The position numbers and the translations under genes were made by a program. From assembly GCF_019857185.1 (NCBI RefSeq), contig NZ_JAHWXP010000003.1:649501-713500 (forward strand): a stretch of DNA of 64,000 nt. Direction: 5' to 3'. Positions 26,701 to 35,854 of the stretch are shown here, one piece after another. Origin of the DNA: Alteriqipengyuania abyssalis (lineage in GTDB: Bacteria > Pseudomonadota > Alphaproteobacteria > Sphingomonadales > Sphingomonadaceae). A model generated the notes under the pieces. It had not been told where the DNA came from. It worked only from the letters and a program-made list of their open reading frames with translations, and did no database searches. Each line of letters starts with the position of its first letter. Positions within the stretch are counted from its first letter, which is position 1.

Positions 26701-27771
26701 GTGGCAGCTATCGACTACGAGAAGGAAATGGTCGGCACGGTCGACGTGCCAGAGGCGGACAAGCTGGACGAAGCGGCTCTGACCGCGTGGTTCGAGGCGA
26801 ATGTGGAGGACTTCGAAGGGCCCCTCACCCTCTCGAAGTTCAAGGGCGGACAGTCCAACCCAACCTACAAGGTGGCGACTTCCAGCCGCAATTACGTGCT
26901 GCGCCGCCAGCCTTTCGGCAAGCTGCTGCCATCGGCCCACGCGGTCGATCGCGAATATACCGTGATGAGCGCGCTTGCGCCCACCGGCTTCCCCGTGCCG
27001 CGCACCTTCGGGCTGTGCGAAGACGCCGACGTGATCGGCTCGAAATTCTTCGTCATGGAACTGATCCAGGGCCGCAACCTGTGGAACGGCGCGCTGCCCG
27101 ATTACCAGCCGGACGAGCGGCGCGAGATCTACCACGCGATGGTCGACACGCTCGCCGATCTGCACACCACCGATCCGCAAAAGATCGGGCTGGGCGACTA
27201 CGGCAAGCCGCAGGATTACTGCGCGCGCCAGATCGCGCGCTGGACCAAGCAGTACAAGCTTTCCGAAACCGAAGAGATTCCGGAGATGGAGGCGCTGATC
27301 GCGTGGCTGCCCGAGACGGTGCCCGAACAGCACGCCAGCGGGATCGTCCACGGCGACTACCGGCTCGACAACATGATCTTCCATGCCGAGGAGAACCGCG
27401 TTGCCGCGGTGCTCGACTGGGAGCTGTCGACGCTGGGCGATCCGATCGCAGATTTCAGCTATTTCGTGCTCAACTGGCACAACCCGTCCGACGGCCGGGC
27501 TGGGCTCGGCGGGAAAGACCTGAAGGCGCTGGGCATCCCCACCGCCGAGGAAGTCACCCAGCGCTATGTCGAACGCACCGGCTACCCCGTGCCCGACATG
27601 GACTGGTACTTCGCGTTCAACCTGTTCAAGTTCGCCGGGATCATCCAGGGCATCAAGAAGCGGGTAATCGACGGCACTGCCTCGTCAGCGCATGCCAAGC
27701 AGATGAGCGAGCGGGTGCGCCCGCTGGTGCAGTCCGCCTACGACTTCGCCAAGCGCGCCGGGCTCGACTGA
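26701..27771 (+). CDS. APH-like phosphotransferase family protein
   Basis: A 356-residue aminoglycoside phosphotransferase-fold kinase. Seen: [13 protein letters not shown] (P-loop analogue), [18 protein letters not shown] with the ATP-binding Lys, the catalytic loop [14 protein letters not shown], and the metal Asp in [16 protein letters not shown]. This is the ACAD10/11 N-terminal type, a likely hydroxyacyl-CoA kinase, not an antibiotic resistance gene. GTG 26701 follows a strong AGGAGAGG box. The 229-base gap upstream shows no clear signal apart from a GGTGACAC at about 26566. Confidence 0.88.
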   Translation: MAAIDYEKEMVGTVDVPEADKLDEAALTAWFEANVEDFEGPLTLSKFKGGQSNPTYKVATSSRNYVLRRQPFGKLLPSAHAVDREYTVMSALAPTGFPVPRTFGLCEDADVIGSKFFVMELIQGRNLWNGALPDYQPDERREIYHAMVDTLADLHTTDPQKIGLGDYGKPQDYCARQIARWTKQYKLSETEEIPEMEALIAWLPETVPEQHASGIVHGDYRLDNMIFHAEENRVAAVLDWELSTLGDPIADFSYFVLNWHNPSDGRAGLGGKDLKALGIPTAEEVTQRYVERTGYPVPDMDWYFAFNLFKFAGIIQGIKKRVIDGTASSAHAKQMSERVRPLVQSAYDFAKRAGLD

Positions 27772-27856
27772 GCGGGCGCGCTTCACAACCGCGCAGGGGC
27801 TCGCTAGCAGGCATGGCGAAGACGGGGCCGATACCCGGTGCAGGAGTGATTTGAGG

Positions 27857-28678
27857 ATGAGCGACGAACACCGGCAGGTGATCGAACAGGCATGGGAGAA
27901 CCGCGATTCTCTCGATACCGGCGATGTGGACCTGCGCGAAGCGGTCGAAAGTGCGATTACCAGCCTCGACGAAGGCAGCGCACGGGTGGCGGAGCCTGAC
28001 GGCAATGGCGGCTGGCAGGTCAACCAGTGGCTGAAGAAGGCCGTGCTGCTCTCTTTCCGCCTGTCGGACAACCGGGTGATGGACGGCGCGGTCGGCTCGC
28101 CTGCGTTCGACAAGGTGCCCAGCAAGTTCGCCGGCTGGGGCGAAGCGCGCTTCCGCGAAGCCGGCTTTCGCGTGGTCCCCGGCGCGATCGCGCGGCGCGG
28201 CAGCTTCATCGGCAAGAACTGCGTGCTGATGCCCAGCTTCACCAATATCGGTGCCTATGTGGGCGAAAACACCATGCTGGACACCTGGGCCAGCGTCGGC
28301 AGCTGCGCGCAGGTCGGCGCGAACTGCCACATCTCTGCCGGCGCAGGGATCGGCGGCGTGCTGGAGCCCTTGCAGGCCAACCCGACGATCATCGGCGACA
28401 ACTGCTTCATCGGCGCGCGTTCGGAGATCGTAGAGGGCGTGATCGTGGGCGAAGGCTGCGTGGTCGCGATGGGCGTGTTCATTACCCAGTCGACCAAGAT
28501 CGTGGTGCGCGACACGGGCGAAGTGCTGCGCGGACACATCCCGCCTTATTCGGTGGTGGTGCCGGGCAGCCTGCCGGGCAAGGATGGCGGCCCCTCGCTC
28601 GCCTGTGCGGTGATCGTCAAGACGGTCGACGCGCAGACCCGTGAGAAGACGGGCATCAACGAATTGCTGCGCGACTGA
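27857..28678 (+). CDS. dapD: Tetrahydropyridine-2,6-dicarboxylate N-succinyltransferase
   Basis: DapD (273 residues) succinylates tetrahydrodipicolinate in lysine and diaminopimelate synthesis. It has a helical N-terminal domain and a left-handed beta-helix of hexapeptide repeats ([53 protein letters not shown]). Gly/Cys placement and ending GINELLRD fit the family. ATG 27857 follows a GGAGTG box; an in-frame TTG lies 6 bases upstream. Confidence 0.96.
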   Translation: MSDEHRQVIEQAWENRDSLDTGDVDLREAVESAITSLDEGSARVAEPDGNGGWQVNQWLKKAVLLSFRLSDNRVMDGAVGSPAFDKVPSKFAGWGEARFREAGFRVVPGAIARRGSFIGKNCVLMPSFTNIGAYVGENTMLDTWASVGSCAQVGANCHISAGAGIGGVLEPLQANPTIIGDNCFIGARSEIVEGVIVGEGCVVAMGVFITQSTKIVVRDTGEVLRGHIPPYSVVVPGSLPGKDGGPSLACAVIVKTVDAQTREKTGINELLRD

Positions 28679-28689
28679 TCGGCATTCAA

Positions 28690-28714
28690 GGAACCGCGCG
28701 GCAGACGAGCCGTT
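28690..28714 (+). promoter_or_regulatory. EcfG-type general stress promoter
   Basis: GGAAC (28690-28694), 16 bases, CGTT (28711-28714), 34 bases upstream of the first gene of a three-gene operon. It exactly matches the GGAAC-N16/17-CGTT consensus of EcfG-family sigma factors in alphaproteobacteria. Confidence 0.7.
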
Positions 28715-28747
28715 GGTTATTTTCGATGGACGGAAAGGGTATTTCAC

Positions 28748-29062
28748 ATGGTTGATAACGACGACGGCAAGATTCACATCGATGAGGAAAAGGTCAGCGG
28801 CGGCAGCAAGGAAGGCGTCGTGCGCTGGGTGCTGGGCATCGGCCTGCTGCTCGCGATCGTGCTGCTGTCGATCATCTGGATCATCCCCGCGCTGACGCAG
28901 GGTGACGCAGAGGAAGAAGCGACGATGACGGGCACGATGGAAGCACGCGGCGCGCCGATCGGCACCGATACGGACGGCATCATCGAAGAGGCTCCGGGCG
29001 ACGAAGGCGTTGCCGAGGAACCGGCGGCCAATGACGAGGTTGTTTCTACCGAACAGGAATAA
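28748..29062 (+). CDS. Small membrane-anchored acidic protein
   Basis: A 104-residue protein with one transmembrane helix (about residues 25-48, VLGIGLLLAIVLLSIIWIIPAL). The short N-terminus is polar and charged (VDNDDGKIHIDEEKVSGG); the C-terminal 50 residues are very acidic, with repeated EE and GTDTDG, and probably disordered. No family recognised. It is the first gene behind the EcfG-type promoter at 28690, so a stress role is inferred. Confidence 0.75.
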   Translation: MVDNDDGKIHIDEEKVSGGSKEGVVRWVLGIGLLLAIVLLSIIWIIPALTQGDAEEEATMTGTMEARGAPIGTDTDGIIEEAPGDEGVAEEPAANDEVVSTEQE

Positions 29063-29083
29063 CCGGCCAGGAGCCCCAATTTC

Positions 29084-29314
29084 ATGAGCAATACGAACAG
29101 CTTCCAGAGCGATCAGTATGTGCAGTGGGATTGGGGCGACGGCACTGCCAAGGGCCAGATCAAGGAGCGTTTCGAGCGCGAAGTGACCCGCACCCTGCAG
29201 GGCAGCGAGATCACCAGGAAGGGCTCCGAAGACGACCCCGCCTACCTCATCAAACAGGATGATGGCGACGAAGTGCTCAAGCTGGGTTCCGAAATCGAAG
29301 CCCAGAACAGCTGA
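29084..29314 (+). CDS. DUF2945 / hypervirulence-associated Tudor-like protein
   Basis: A 76-residue protein of the DUF2945 type: QYVQWDWGDGTAKGQIKERF at the start and ITRKGSEDDPAYLIKQDDGDEVLKLGSE at the end, a small SH3/Tudor-like barrel. Members are often annotated as hypervirulence-associated but are mostly known as stress-regulated proteins of unknown function. Second gene of the operon, 22 bases after the first. Confidence 0.85.
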   Translation: MSNTNSFQSDQYVQWDWGDGTAKGQIKERFEREVTRTLQGSEITRKGSEDDPAYLIKQDDGDEVLKLGSEIEAQNS

Positions 29315-29324
29315 GGATCACGCC

Positions 29325-29516
29325 ATGCCCAAGGCCAAATCGAAGAAGCAGCAACAGGCGGCAGGCGCCGCCCTCTCCGCCAAGCGCGGCGAGACGGACA
29401 AGTCCGATCTTCAGGGCGCGTCCGTCGGCATGTACGAGAGCATGACCGAGGACGAGCTGGAGGAAATGGCCTCCACCGACCGCGAAGACCTCCCCGAGGA
29501 AGTCGACGGAGACTGA
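29325..29516 (+). CDS. DUF3008 family small protein
   Basis: A 63-residue protein matching the DUF3008 layout: KSKKQQQAAGAALSAKRGE at the N-terminus, then GASVGMYESMTEDELEEMAS, a helix with acidic face, and an acidic tail. Typical partner of DUF2945-like genes in stress regulons. ATG 29325 is 11 bases after the DUF2945 stop. Confidence 0.85.
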   Translation: MPKAKSKKQQQAAGAALSAKRGETDKSDLQGASVGMYESMTEDELEEMASTDREDLPEEVDGD

Positions 29517-29542
29517 ACGGGCCGGGCGTCAGCCCGCCCTCC

Positions 29543-30802
29543 TCACTCGCCGCCGCCTGCCGGGTACTGATAGGGCGGCACATCGACCATCGCGGCGCTG
29601 GTCGCCTCGACCCCGCGCATCACCCGCATCATGTTGCGGAAGCTGATCTTCTCCAGATCCTCCTGCGAGTATCCGCGCCGCGCCAGTTCGGTGAACAGAG
29701 CGGGGTATGTCGAGACATCCTCCAGCCCCTCAGGCGCAAAAGGAATGCCGTCGTAGTCGCCGCCGATCCCGATCGCGTCGATCCCGGCAATCTTGCGGAC
29801 ATGATCGATATGGTCGGCCATGTCGGCAATATTGGCGGGCGGATAGGGGTTGGCCTCGTCCCAAGCAGACATGCCTGCCGCAACCGCCTCGGGCTGGCCC
29901 TGCCAGAGCGCCTTGAGCCGCGCCTCCTCGGCATCGCGCTGCGCGTTCCACACCCGCGCGTCCTCGCTGATGAAGCCGGGCACTGCGGTGACCATGATGA
30001 TCCCGCCGTTCTCGCGCAGTCGGCGCAGCACCGCATCGGGCACGTTACGCGCGTGGCCATTGATCGCGCGGGCGGAGGAGTGGCTGAAGATCACCGGCGC
30101 GCGGCTCACATCCAGCGCGTCCATCATCGTCTTCTCGGCCACGTGGCTGAGGTCGACCACCATCCCGATCCGGTTCATCTCGCGCACCAGGTCCTTGCCG
30201 AAATCGGTCAGCCCGCCATGCTCGGGATCATCGGTCGCGCTGTCCGCCCACGGCGTGTTGCGGCTGTGCGTCAGCGTCATGTAGCGCGCGCCCAGATCGT
30301 ACATCTGCCGCAGCACGGCGAGGCTCGACCCGATCGAATGGCCGCCCTCCATCCCGATAAGACCGGCGATCCTGCCTTGCGCCCGCGCCGCCTCGACATC
30401 GTCGGCACTCAGCGCCAGCGTCATGTCGTCCGGGTAACGCGCGATCAGCCGCTTGGCGACGTCGATCTGCTCCAGCGTCATCTGCACCGCTTCGGGCTCG
30501 TCGAGCGAGGCGGGAACGTAGACCGACCACCATTGCGCACCGACATGCCCGGCCCGCAACCGCGCAAGATCGGTGTGCATGCCATTACGCGTCTCGGTCT
30601 TCGTCGCGCGGGTATCGGTGAAGTCGAACTCGCCGAGCTCGTTGCCGAAGCGGCTGCGCAGCTGGATCGGCACGTCGTTGTGCCCGTCCCACACCGGCGC
30701 GGCTTTAAGGGCGGCCTGCGCGATCTCTTCGGGCGTCTGCGCCAGCGCGGGTGCGCACAAAAGCGCTGCGAGAGCGGAAGCGGTGGCGAAACGGCGCAGC
30801 AT
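29543..30802 (-). CDS. Membrane dipeptidase-like (renal dipeptidase family) peptidase
   Basis: A 419-residue M19 peptidase with a signal peptide ([22 protein letters not shown]). Metal-binding motifs appear as [12 protein letters not shown] (HxD), [11 protein letters not shown] (Glu) and [12 protein letters not shown] plus [11 protein letters not shown] (His residues). It hydrolyses dipeptides, possibly with D-residues, in the periplasm. Start ATG 30802 sits 7 bases from GGGGAG. It is transcribed alone and diverges from the cupin gene. Confidence 0.92.
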   Translation of the reverse strand: MLRRFATASALAALLCAPALAQTPEEIAQAALKAAPVWDGHNDVPIQLRSRFGNELGEFDFTDTRATKTETRNGMHTDLARLRAGHVGAQWWSVYVPASLDEPEAVQMTLEQIDVAKRLIARYPDDMTLALSADDVEAARAQGRIAGLIGMEGGHSIGSSLAVLRQMYDLGARYMTLTHSRNTPWADSATDDPEHGGLTDFGKDLVREMNRIGMVVDLSHVAEKTMMDALDVSRAPVIFSHSSARAINGHARNVPDAVLRRLRENGGIIMVTAVPGFISEDARVWNAQRDAEEARLKALWQGQPEAVAAGMSAWDEANPYPPANIADMADHIDHVRKIAGIDAIGIGGDYDGIPFAPEGLEDVSTYPALFTELARRGYSQEDLEKISFRNMMRVMRGVEATSAAMVDVPPYQYPAGGGE

Positions 30803-30871
30803 GTGGTGACTCCCCTGCATCTGTCGGCCTAGGCATACCGACGCAGCAGCAAAAAGGAAGATGGACGCCCC

Positions 30872-31303
30872 ATGACCAGTGCCCGCGACATGATCGAGCG
30901 CCACAGCCTCGAACCCCATCCCGAAGGCGGCTGGTACCGCGAGACCTTTCGCGCAGGCGAGAAGGATGGCCGGTCGAGCGCGACCATGATCCACTTCCTG
31001 CTGGAGGCCGGACAGGCATCGCACTGGCACCGCGTCGATGCGGACGAGCTATGGCTGTGGCATGCGGGCGACCCGCTGGCGCTCAGGGTCGCGGAAACCG
31101 AGGATGCAGCGGTCGAGACGATCGTGCTGGGCGACGCCAACGCGCCGCAGTGGCAGGGCGTGGTGCCGCAAGGCCAGTGGCAGGCGGCGCTGCCCCTGCC
31201 CGGGTCGCACGGCTACGCGTTCGTCTCATGCGTCGTCGCGCCGGGCTTCTCCTTCGACGGGTTCGAACTCGCACCGCCCGGCTGGGCGCCGAAGCGGGCC
31301 TGA
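30872..31303 (+). CDS. Cupin superfamily protein (DUF985)
   Basis: A 143-residue cupin of the DUF985 type. Diagnostic: [48 protein letters not shown], and [12 protein letters not shown]. The cupin barrel could bind a metal via HWHR but the reaction is unknown. It is 4 bases upstream of the DoxX-like gene, so the two form an operon. Confidence 0.88.
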   Translation: MTSARDMIERHSLEPHPEGGWYRETFRAGEKDGRSSATMIHFLLEAGQASHWHRVDADELWLWHAGDPLALRVAETEDAAVETIVLGDANAPQWQGVVPQGQWQAALPLPGSHGYAFVSCVVAPGFSFDGFELAPPGWAPKRA

Positions 31304-31307
31304 GGCG

Positions 31308-31709
31308 ATGGCCCGCACCGCAACCCGCTGGTTCCTCACGCTCGCCTACCTCGCCGCGGGCATCCTGCACGTCACAGTGCCCGGCCCGTTCCTCTCGATC
31401 ATGCCCGGCTTCGTGCCGCTGCCCGAGGCGGTGGTGTTCGCCACCGGAGTTGCCGAAATCCTCGGCGCCATCGCGCTTGCGCAGCCCGTCTCGCCTGCGC
31501 TGAGAGCGGCCGGAGGCATCGGCCTCGCGCTCTACGCGCTGTGCGTATGGCCGGCGAACGTCCAGCACATGATGATCGACCTCGCCAGCGCCGATGGCGG
31601 CCTCGGCCTCGGCTATCACATCCCGCGCATGTTCGCGCAGCCGGTCATCATCTGGGCCGCGCTGTGGGCCAGCCGGGTGATCGACTGGCCCTTCGCGAAG
31701 CGGGTCTAG
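31308..31709 (+). CDS. DoxX-like membrane protein
   Basis: A 133-residue protein with four predicted membrane helices. Motifs: AYLAAGILHVTVPGPFLSIMPGFVP, VFATGVAEILGAIAL, and WPANVQHMM, typical of the small DoxX/DUF417-like family. Its TAG stop overlaps the TAG stop of the convergent PEBP gene inside CTAG (31706-31709). Confidence 0.85.
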   Translation: MARTATRWFLTLAYLAAGILHVTVPGPFLSIMPGFVPLPEAVVFATGVAEILGAIALAQPVSPALRAAGGIGLALYALCVWPANVQHMMIDLASADGGLGLGYHIPRMFAQPVIIWAALWASRVIDWPFAKRV

Positions 31710-32284
31710 GCGTCGTCTTCGAGGTCGCCCAGATCCTCTTCATTCGAACCGCTGTAGCTCGCTGAGAGCACGCAGGCAGCGATCACGTGGCCTTCCATCG
31801 CGGCGAACAGCTCCGCCTTGCCCGCGCCGGGCATCAGCGCGATCGGCAGGTCGAGCGCGAACAGCTGGAACACGAAGCAGTGCGGCGCGCCATCGGGATC
31901 GACCTTGGGCAGCAGCCATTCCGAATTGCCCTGGTCGTTCTTGCCCGTGCGCGGCGGGGTCTCGCCCTCCAGCAGCTTGCCGTGCTGCGCGGGCAGGCCC
32001 CAGACCAGCCAGTGGCAGGTCGGATCGGCCTGGCTCGCATTCTCGACCACAAGAACCAATTCCTCCGCGCCCTTGGGCGGTGCAGTCCATTCCATCGGCG
32101 GCGCAACCGCGTCTTCTTCATCCGCGGTGAAGCACGGGTCGAGCTCCTCGCCTTGCCCGAAGGCGGGGCTGGAGAGGGAAAAGCCGTTGCGCCCGATCGT
32201 CTCGCGCTTCGCGAATCGCGCGATCGCAAGCTTGGCATTGGCAGGGCAAGACGAGGGCAGAACTGCGGAAAGCCAGTCGGTCAT
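31706..32284 (-). CDS. YbhB/YbcL Raf kinase inhibitor-like (PEBP) protein
   Basis: A 192-residue phosphatidylethanolamine-binding-like protein. The ligand pocket signatures are seen as FTADEEDAVAPPMEWTAPPKGAEELVLVVEN (DxxxxPPxxW type) and CHWLVWGLPAQ; GAPHCFVFQLFALD is the C-terminal motif. It is of the cytoplasmic type (no signal peptide), with unknown ligand. ATG 32284 is chosen at MTDWLSAVLP; the open frame upstream has poor start sites. Confidence 0.87.
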   Translation of the reverse strand: MTDWLSAVLPSSCPANAKLAIARFAKRETIGRNGFSLSSPAFGQGEELDPCFTADEEDAVAPPMEWTAPPKGAEELVLVVENASQADPTCHWLVWGLPAQHGKLLEGETPPRTGKNDQGNSEWLLPKVDPDGAPHCFVFQLFALDLPIALMPGAGKAELFAAMEGHVIAACVLSASYSGSNEEDLGDLEDDA

Positions 32285-32458
32285 GGGTCGGTGAATCTCC
32301 TTTGTCCCCCCCCGGGTAGGCGTTTGCGGCGATCGATGTAAGGCCCCGGCGCTCGCTGCCCGGTGGAGGGCGCCGCCTGCGCGGGGCTTTTCGCGATAGA
32401 CAAGCAAGGGCGCTGGGGAATATCCCGTGGATACGGGAAGTTGAGAGGGAAATCAGCA

Positions 32459-33883
32459 ATGTCGATCGGTCGCACCTCGCTTGCACTGGCACTCGCCGGG
32501 ACGCTTGTTGCCTGCGGAGGCGGCGGCGGCAATTCGTCGCCCTCGACCGGAGGCACGCCTACACCCAGCCCTGCGACCTCGGCCTGCTCGCTCGAGAACC
32601 GCAAGGCATGGGTGCTCGACCAGCTGCGCACCTATTACCTGTTCCCCGACCTGCTCGATACCGGCGTGAACCCGGCCGCATACGCCACCGTGCAGGACTA
32701 TATCGACGCGCTCGTCGCTCCCGCCCGCGCGCTGGGGCGCGACCGCTACTTCACCTACATCACGTCGATCGAAGAAGAGAACCAGCTCATCAATTCGGGT
32801 GCCTCGGCAGGCTTCGGGATCCGTCTGGCCTACGACACCTCAGCGAGACGGGTGTTCGTGCTGGAGGCGTTCGAAAATGCGCCAGCCTTCGCGCAAGGTT
32901 TTGACCGTGGGACCGAGATCCTCTCGGTCAACGGCACCTCTACCGCCAGCCTGCTGGCCTCTGGCGGGCCGCAGGCATTCAGCGACGCGCTGGGGTCGAG
33001 CAACCCGGGCGTCACTCGCACCTTCACCATCCGCCAGCCCGACCAGACCGAGGCAACGGTCAGCGTGATCAAGAGCGAGTACGAGCTCGATCCAATCTCC
33101 GACCGATACGGTGTGAAGGTGATCGACAATGGCGGCACCCCGGTCGGCTATATCAACCTGCGCACCTTCATCGTGGAAGATGCAGGTACGCAGTTGCGCG
33201 CGGCGATCGACGGGTTCCGCCAGCAGGGGATCAGCGAGGTGATCCTCGATTTCCGCTATAATGGCGGCGGGCTCGTCTCGGTGGCGGAAACGCTCGGCGA
33301 TCTGCTCGGCGCGGACAAGGTAGGCCAGCAATTCAGCCGCACGATCTTCCGCGATTCGCTCTCCAGCAACAACGCGACCAGACTGTTCGAAACCCGGCCT
33401 CAGGCCATCGCTGCGACCAAGATCGCGCTGATCGGCACCGGCTCTACCGCTTCGGCGAGCGAACTGGTCGGCAACGCGTTCATTCCCTACCTGGGCAACA
33501 ACACCGCGCTGGTCGGCAGCAACACCTATGGCAAGCCGGTCGGCCAGATCGCGCGCGACAAGGCCGAGTGTGACGACCGCCTGCGCGTGGTCGCGTTCCG
33601 CACGGTCAATGCCGCTGGCGGTGGCGATTATTACAATGGCCTCGCGAGCGTCTATCCGCAGACCTGCGCAGCCACGGACGACATCTTCGATCCACTGGGG
33701 TCGGTCGACGAAGCTTCGACCGGTGCGGCGCTAGGCTTCCTGCGCGGAGCAGCGTGCAGTGCCATCGGTCAGGCTGGCGCGGCAGGCCAGAGCCAGCGCG
33801 GACAGATCAAGCAGGTCGAATATCAGGCGATCAGGCCGACCGAGCCGAGCGCGGCCCAATACCGCATTCCCGGGCTGTTCTAG
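32459..33883 (+). CDS. S41 family C-terminal processing peptidase, lipoprotein
   Basis: A 474-residue peptidase with a lipobox (TLVACGGGGG, Cys18) and a Ser/Pro/Thr-rich linker. A helical N-terminal part and a PDZ-like region (DRGTEILSVNGTSTASLLASG) precede the S41 protease domain: GYINLRTFIVED, VILDFRYNGGGLVSVAETLGD, the catalytic Ser in TGSTASASELVGNA, and a Lys in TYGKPVGQ. It should act on envelope proteins from an anchored position. ATG 32459 follows GAGAGGGAAA. Confidence 0.9.
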   Translation: MSIGRTSLALALAGTLVACGGGGGNSSPSTGGTPTPSPATSACSLENRKAWVLDQLRTYYLFPDLLDTGVNPAAYATVQDYIDALVAPARALGRDRYFTYITSIEEENQLINSGASAGFGIRLAYDTSARRVFVLEAFENAPAFAQGFDRGTEILSVNGTSTASLLASGGPQAFSDALGSSNPGVTRTFTIRQPDQTEATVSVIKSEYELDPISDRYGVKVIDNGGTPVGYINLRTFIVEDAGTQLRAAIDGFRQQGISEVILDFRYNGGGLVSVAETLGDLLGADKVGQQFSRTIFRDSLSSNNATRLFETRPQAIAATKIALIGTGSTASASELVGNAFIPYLGNNTALVGSNTYGKPVGQIARDKAECDDRLRVVAFRTVNAAGGGDYYNGLASVYPQTCAATDDIFDPLGSVDEASTGAALGFLRGAACSAIGQAGAAGQSQRGQIKQVEYQAIRPTEPSAAQYRIPGLF

Positions 33884-33895
33884 TCCGGGCAGTCT

Positions 33896-34279
33896 TCAGG
33901 ATGCCTGGCGGGTTGCCGCAGGCTCGGCGAGTGCGAGCGCCGCATCGACGACCTTGCTGGAGCAAGCCGGCTTGGCAATCAAACGCGCGTTGAGCGCGGC
34001 AAGCGTGCCTTCCTGCCGATTGAGGTCGCCCGAGTGCAGGATGTAGGGAATGTCGCGCCGCTCAAGCTCGCGGGCGACCGGCATGCAGGTTTCTCCATCG
34101 CGCAGCGTCACGTCGAGCACGGCGCACGAGACACTGCCCTGCGCTTCTATATGCGCCAGCGCCTCGCGCACATTGGTCGCGGTCAGCGGACGGCATTCAC
34201 GGTCTTCCGCCGCGAATTCGAGATCCATCAGGATCAGCGGTTCGTCATCCAGCAACAGGATGCGGCATCCATCGATCAC
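33896..34279 (-). CDS. Single-domain response regulator coupled to LOV kinase
   Basis: A 127-residue stand-alone receiver domain. Acidic pocket: LLLDDEP (Asp11-Asp12), phosphoacceptor Asp56 in CAVLDVTLRDGE, Ser in YILHSGD and Lys103 in LIAKPACS. No output domain. GTG 34279 overlaps the kinase stop by four bases (GTGA), so kinase and receiver are translationally coupled. It probably acts as the phosphate acceptor or sink for the LOV-HWE kinase, as LovR does with LovK in Caulobacter. Confidence 0.87.
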   Translation of the reverse strand: MIDGCRILLLDDEPLILMDLEFAAEDRECRPLTATNVREALAHIEAQGSVSCAVLDVTLRDGETCMPVARELERRDIPYILHSGDLNRQEGTLAALNARLIAKPACSSKVVDAALALAEPAATRQAS

Positions 34280-35352
34280 GTATTGCCCCCTTCGATCGGC
34301 ACGGTCAGGACTGCGTGCAGCCCCTCCGGCTTCCATTCTCTCTCAATCGTGCCTCGCGCCGCAGCTACCATACGATTCATAATAGTCGCTCCGGTGCCAC
34401 TATGCGCCGGCGCACCGGAAATTGGTGCCCCGCCGGTCTCGATCCAGGTCAGCACCGCGTTGCCATCGCGCCGCTGCCAGTCGACCGACACCTGCCCGTC
34501 ATATCCCTCGGCCCAGGCGCCGTAGCGCGTGGCATTGGCCGCCAGCTCATGAAGCACAAGGCCGATCAGCGACATGGCCGAAAATGGCACCTGTGCGCCG
34601 TTACCCAGAAACTTCACCCGCTCGTCGACCGCGTAGGGTTCCAGGATCGCCTTCACCGCAGGGCCAAGATCGATCACCCCGACCGATGCTTCGTCGAGGG
34701 TAGTCTCGTATGCCCGGCCCAGCGCATGGATGCGGCTGTTTATCTCCGACGCGGTGTCTTCGACCCCGCGCACCCGGCCCATCACGTTGACGATGCCCGA
34801 GATGACCGAGAACATGTTCTTGATCCGGTGCGACAATTCGCGCGCCATCGCCCGGGCGTGGCGTTCTTCCTCGCGCGCCGCGCGCACGTCCGACACGTCC
34901 CACTGGCTCCCGAAGAAATAGAGCAGCTTGCCCTGCGCATCGTAAATCGGGCCCAGATGCAGCGCATTCCAGAACTCGGTGCCGTCCTTGCGGTAGTTGA
35001 GCAGTTCGACCACCACCACGTCTTCGTTCTCAATCGCCTCGCGCACCCGGCTGACCTCTGCGCGGTCGGTCTTGGGGCCTTGCAGGAAGCGGCAGTTGCG
35101 GCCGAGAATTTCGTCTTCGTCGTAACCGGTCAGCCGCCGGAACGCGCGGTTCGCGAACACGATCGGCTGGTCGGGCAGGTTCGGATCGCTCAGGCACACC
35201 GCCATCCGCGTTTGCGCCATTGCCTGTTCGAACAGAACTCCCGAGGTGTCGGAGAACCGGTCTTCGCTGCCGACATCCTTCATGTCGCGCCGCGGTCGGG
35301 CATTGGGATCGCGTTGCGATGCCTGACTATGTACTTCGGGTCGGTCGGCCAT
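34276..35352 (-). CDS. LOV-domain HWE-family histidine kinase (blue-light sensor)
   Basis: A 358-residue soluble protein. The N-terminal PAS domain carries the LOV flavin motif GRNCRFLQG with the adduct-forming Cys87, followed by Asn119, Asn129 and Gln150 (LLNYRKDGTEFWN, YFFGSQ), so it should bind FMN and form a photo-adduct in blue light. The kinase part is of the HWE type: H175 in RELSHRIKNM, N-box HELAANATRYGA (268-279) and the WxE motif WIE (303-305). Length and order match the Erythrobacter litoralis LOV kinases EL346/EL368. It has an EcfG-type promoter upstream and a coupled receiver gene downstream. Confidence 0.93.
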   Translation of the reverse strand: MADRPEVHSQASQRDPNARPRRDMKDVGSEDRFSDTSGVLFEQAMAQTRMAVCLSDPNLPDQPIVFANRAFRRLTGYDEDEILGRNCRFLQGPKTDRAEVSRVREAIENEDVVVVELLNYRKDGTEFWNALHLGPIYDAQGKLLYFFGSQWDVSDVRAAREEERHARAMARELSHRIKNMFSVISGIVNVMGRVRGVEDTASEINSRIHALGRAYETTLDEASVGVIDLGPAVKAILEPYAVDERVKFLGNGAQVPFSAMSLIGLVLHELAANATRYGAWAEGYDGQVSVDWQRRDGNAVLTWIETGGAPISGAPAHSGTGATIMNRMVAAARGTIEREWKPEGLHAVLTVPIEGGNT

Positions 35353-35407
35353 AGGTGTCCGTTAAGCTGGTGCCCGAAGGCTGCGCGCTATTAACATTGA
35401 TCGCTTG

Positions 35408-35432
35408 AACGAGCATATTCCCCGCTCGTTCC
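35408..35432 (-). promoter_or_regulatory. EcfG-type promoter of the LOV kinase gene
   Basis: On the - strand: GGAAC (35432-35428), 16 bases, CGTT (35411-35408), ending 56 bases before the kinase ATG at 35352. It fits the EcfG consensus exactly and implies feedback of the general stress response on its own light-sensing kinase. Confidence 0.7.
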
Positions 35433-35509
35433 TGCATTTTCTTCGCGCGCATCCCTTTTTTGGGCATCTGCGCGCGTCGATGGTTCGGAAGCATCTCGGG
35501 GAGGCATTG

Positions 35510-35854
35510 ATGGGCGAGCGCACCTACACCACTTTTGCGGAGTTCTGGCCCTTCTACCTGCGCGAACACAGTCGCCCCGCAACGCGCCGGCTGCACTATG
35601 TCGGCACCGGGCTGGTCATCGCGCTTGCGGTGGTCGCGCTGGCGAGCCGCAACTGGTGGGTGCTGCTTGCGCTGCCCGTGGCGGGCTATTTCTTTGCCTG
35701 GATCGCGCATTTCCGGGTCGAACGGAACCGCCCCGCGACCTTCACCTATCCGCTGTGGAGCCTGATCGCCGATTTCCGGATGTTCTTCCTGTGGATCACC
35801 GGGCGGCTCGGCCCCGAGCTCGATCGCGCAGGCGTGAACCGACCGCAAGGCTAG
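35510..35854 (+). CDS. DUF962 / Mpo1-like membrane protein
   Basis: A 114-residue protein with two or three membrane helices. FAEFWPFYLREHSRPATRRLHYVGTGLVI is the DUF962 N-terminal signature, and FFAWIAHFRVERNRPATFTYPLWSL the second. Yeast Mpo1 of this family is an iron-dependent dioxygenase of 2-hydroxy fatty acids, which gives a possible but unproven role. ATG 35510 follows GGGGAGG. Its TAG overlaps the TAG of the convergent lipoprotein gene (CTAG at 35851-35854). Confidence 0.85.
   Translation: MGERTYTTFAEFWPFYLREHSRPATRRLHYVGTGLVIALAVVALASRNWWVLLALPVAGYFFAWIAHFRVERNRPATFTYPLWSLIADFRMFFLWITGRLGPELDRAGVNRPQG

Noticed and set aside
29523-29536. Short hairpin after the DUF3008 gene
   Set aside because: A 5-bp stem CGGGC-GTCA-GCCCG without a T tract is too weak to call.
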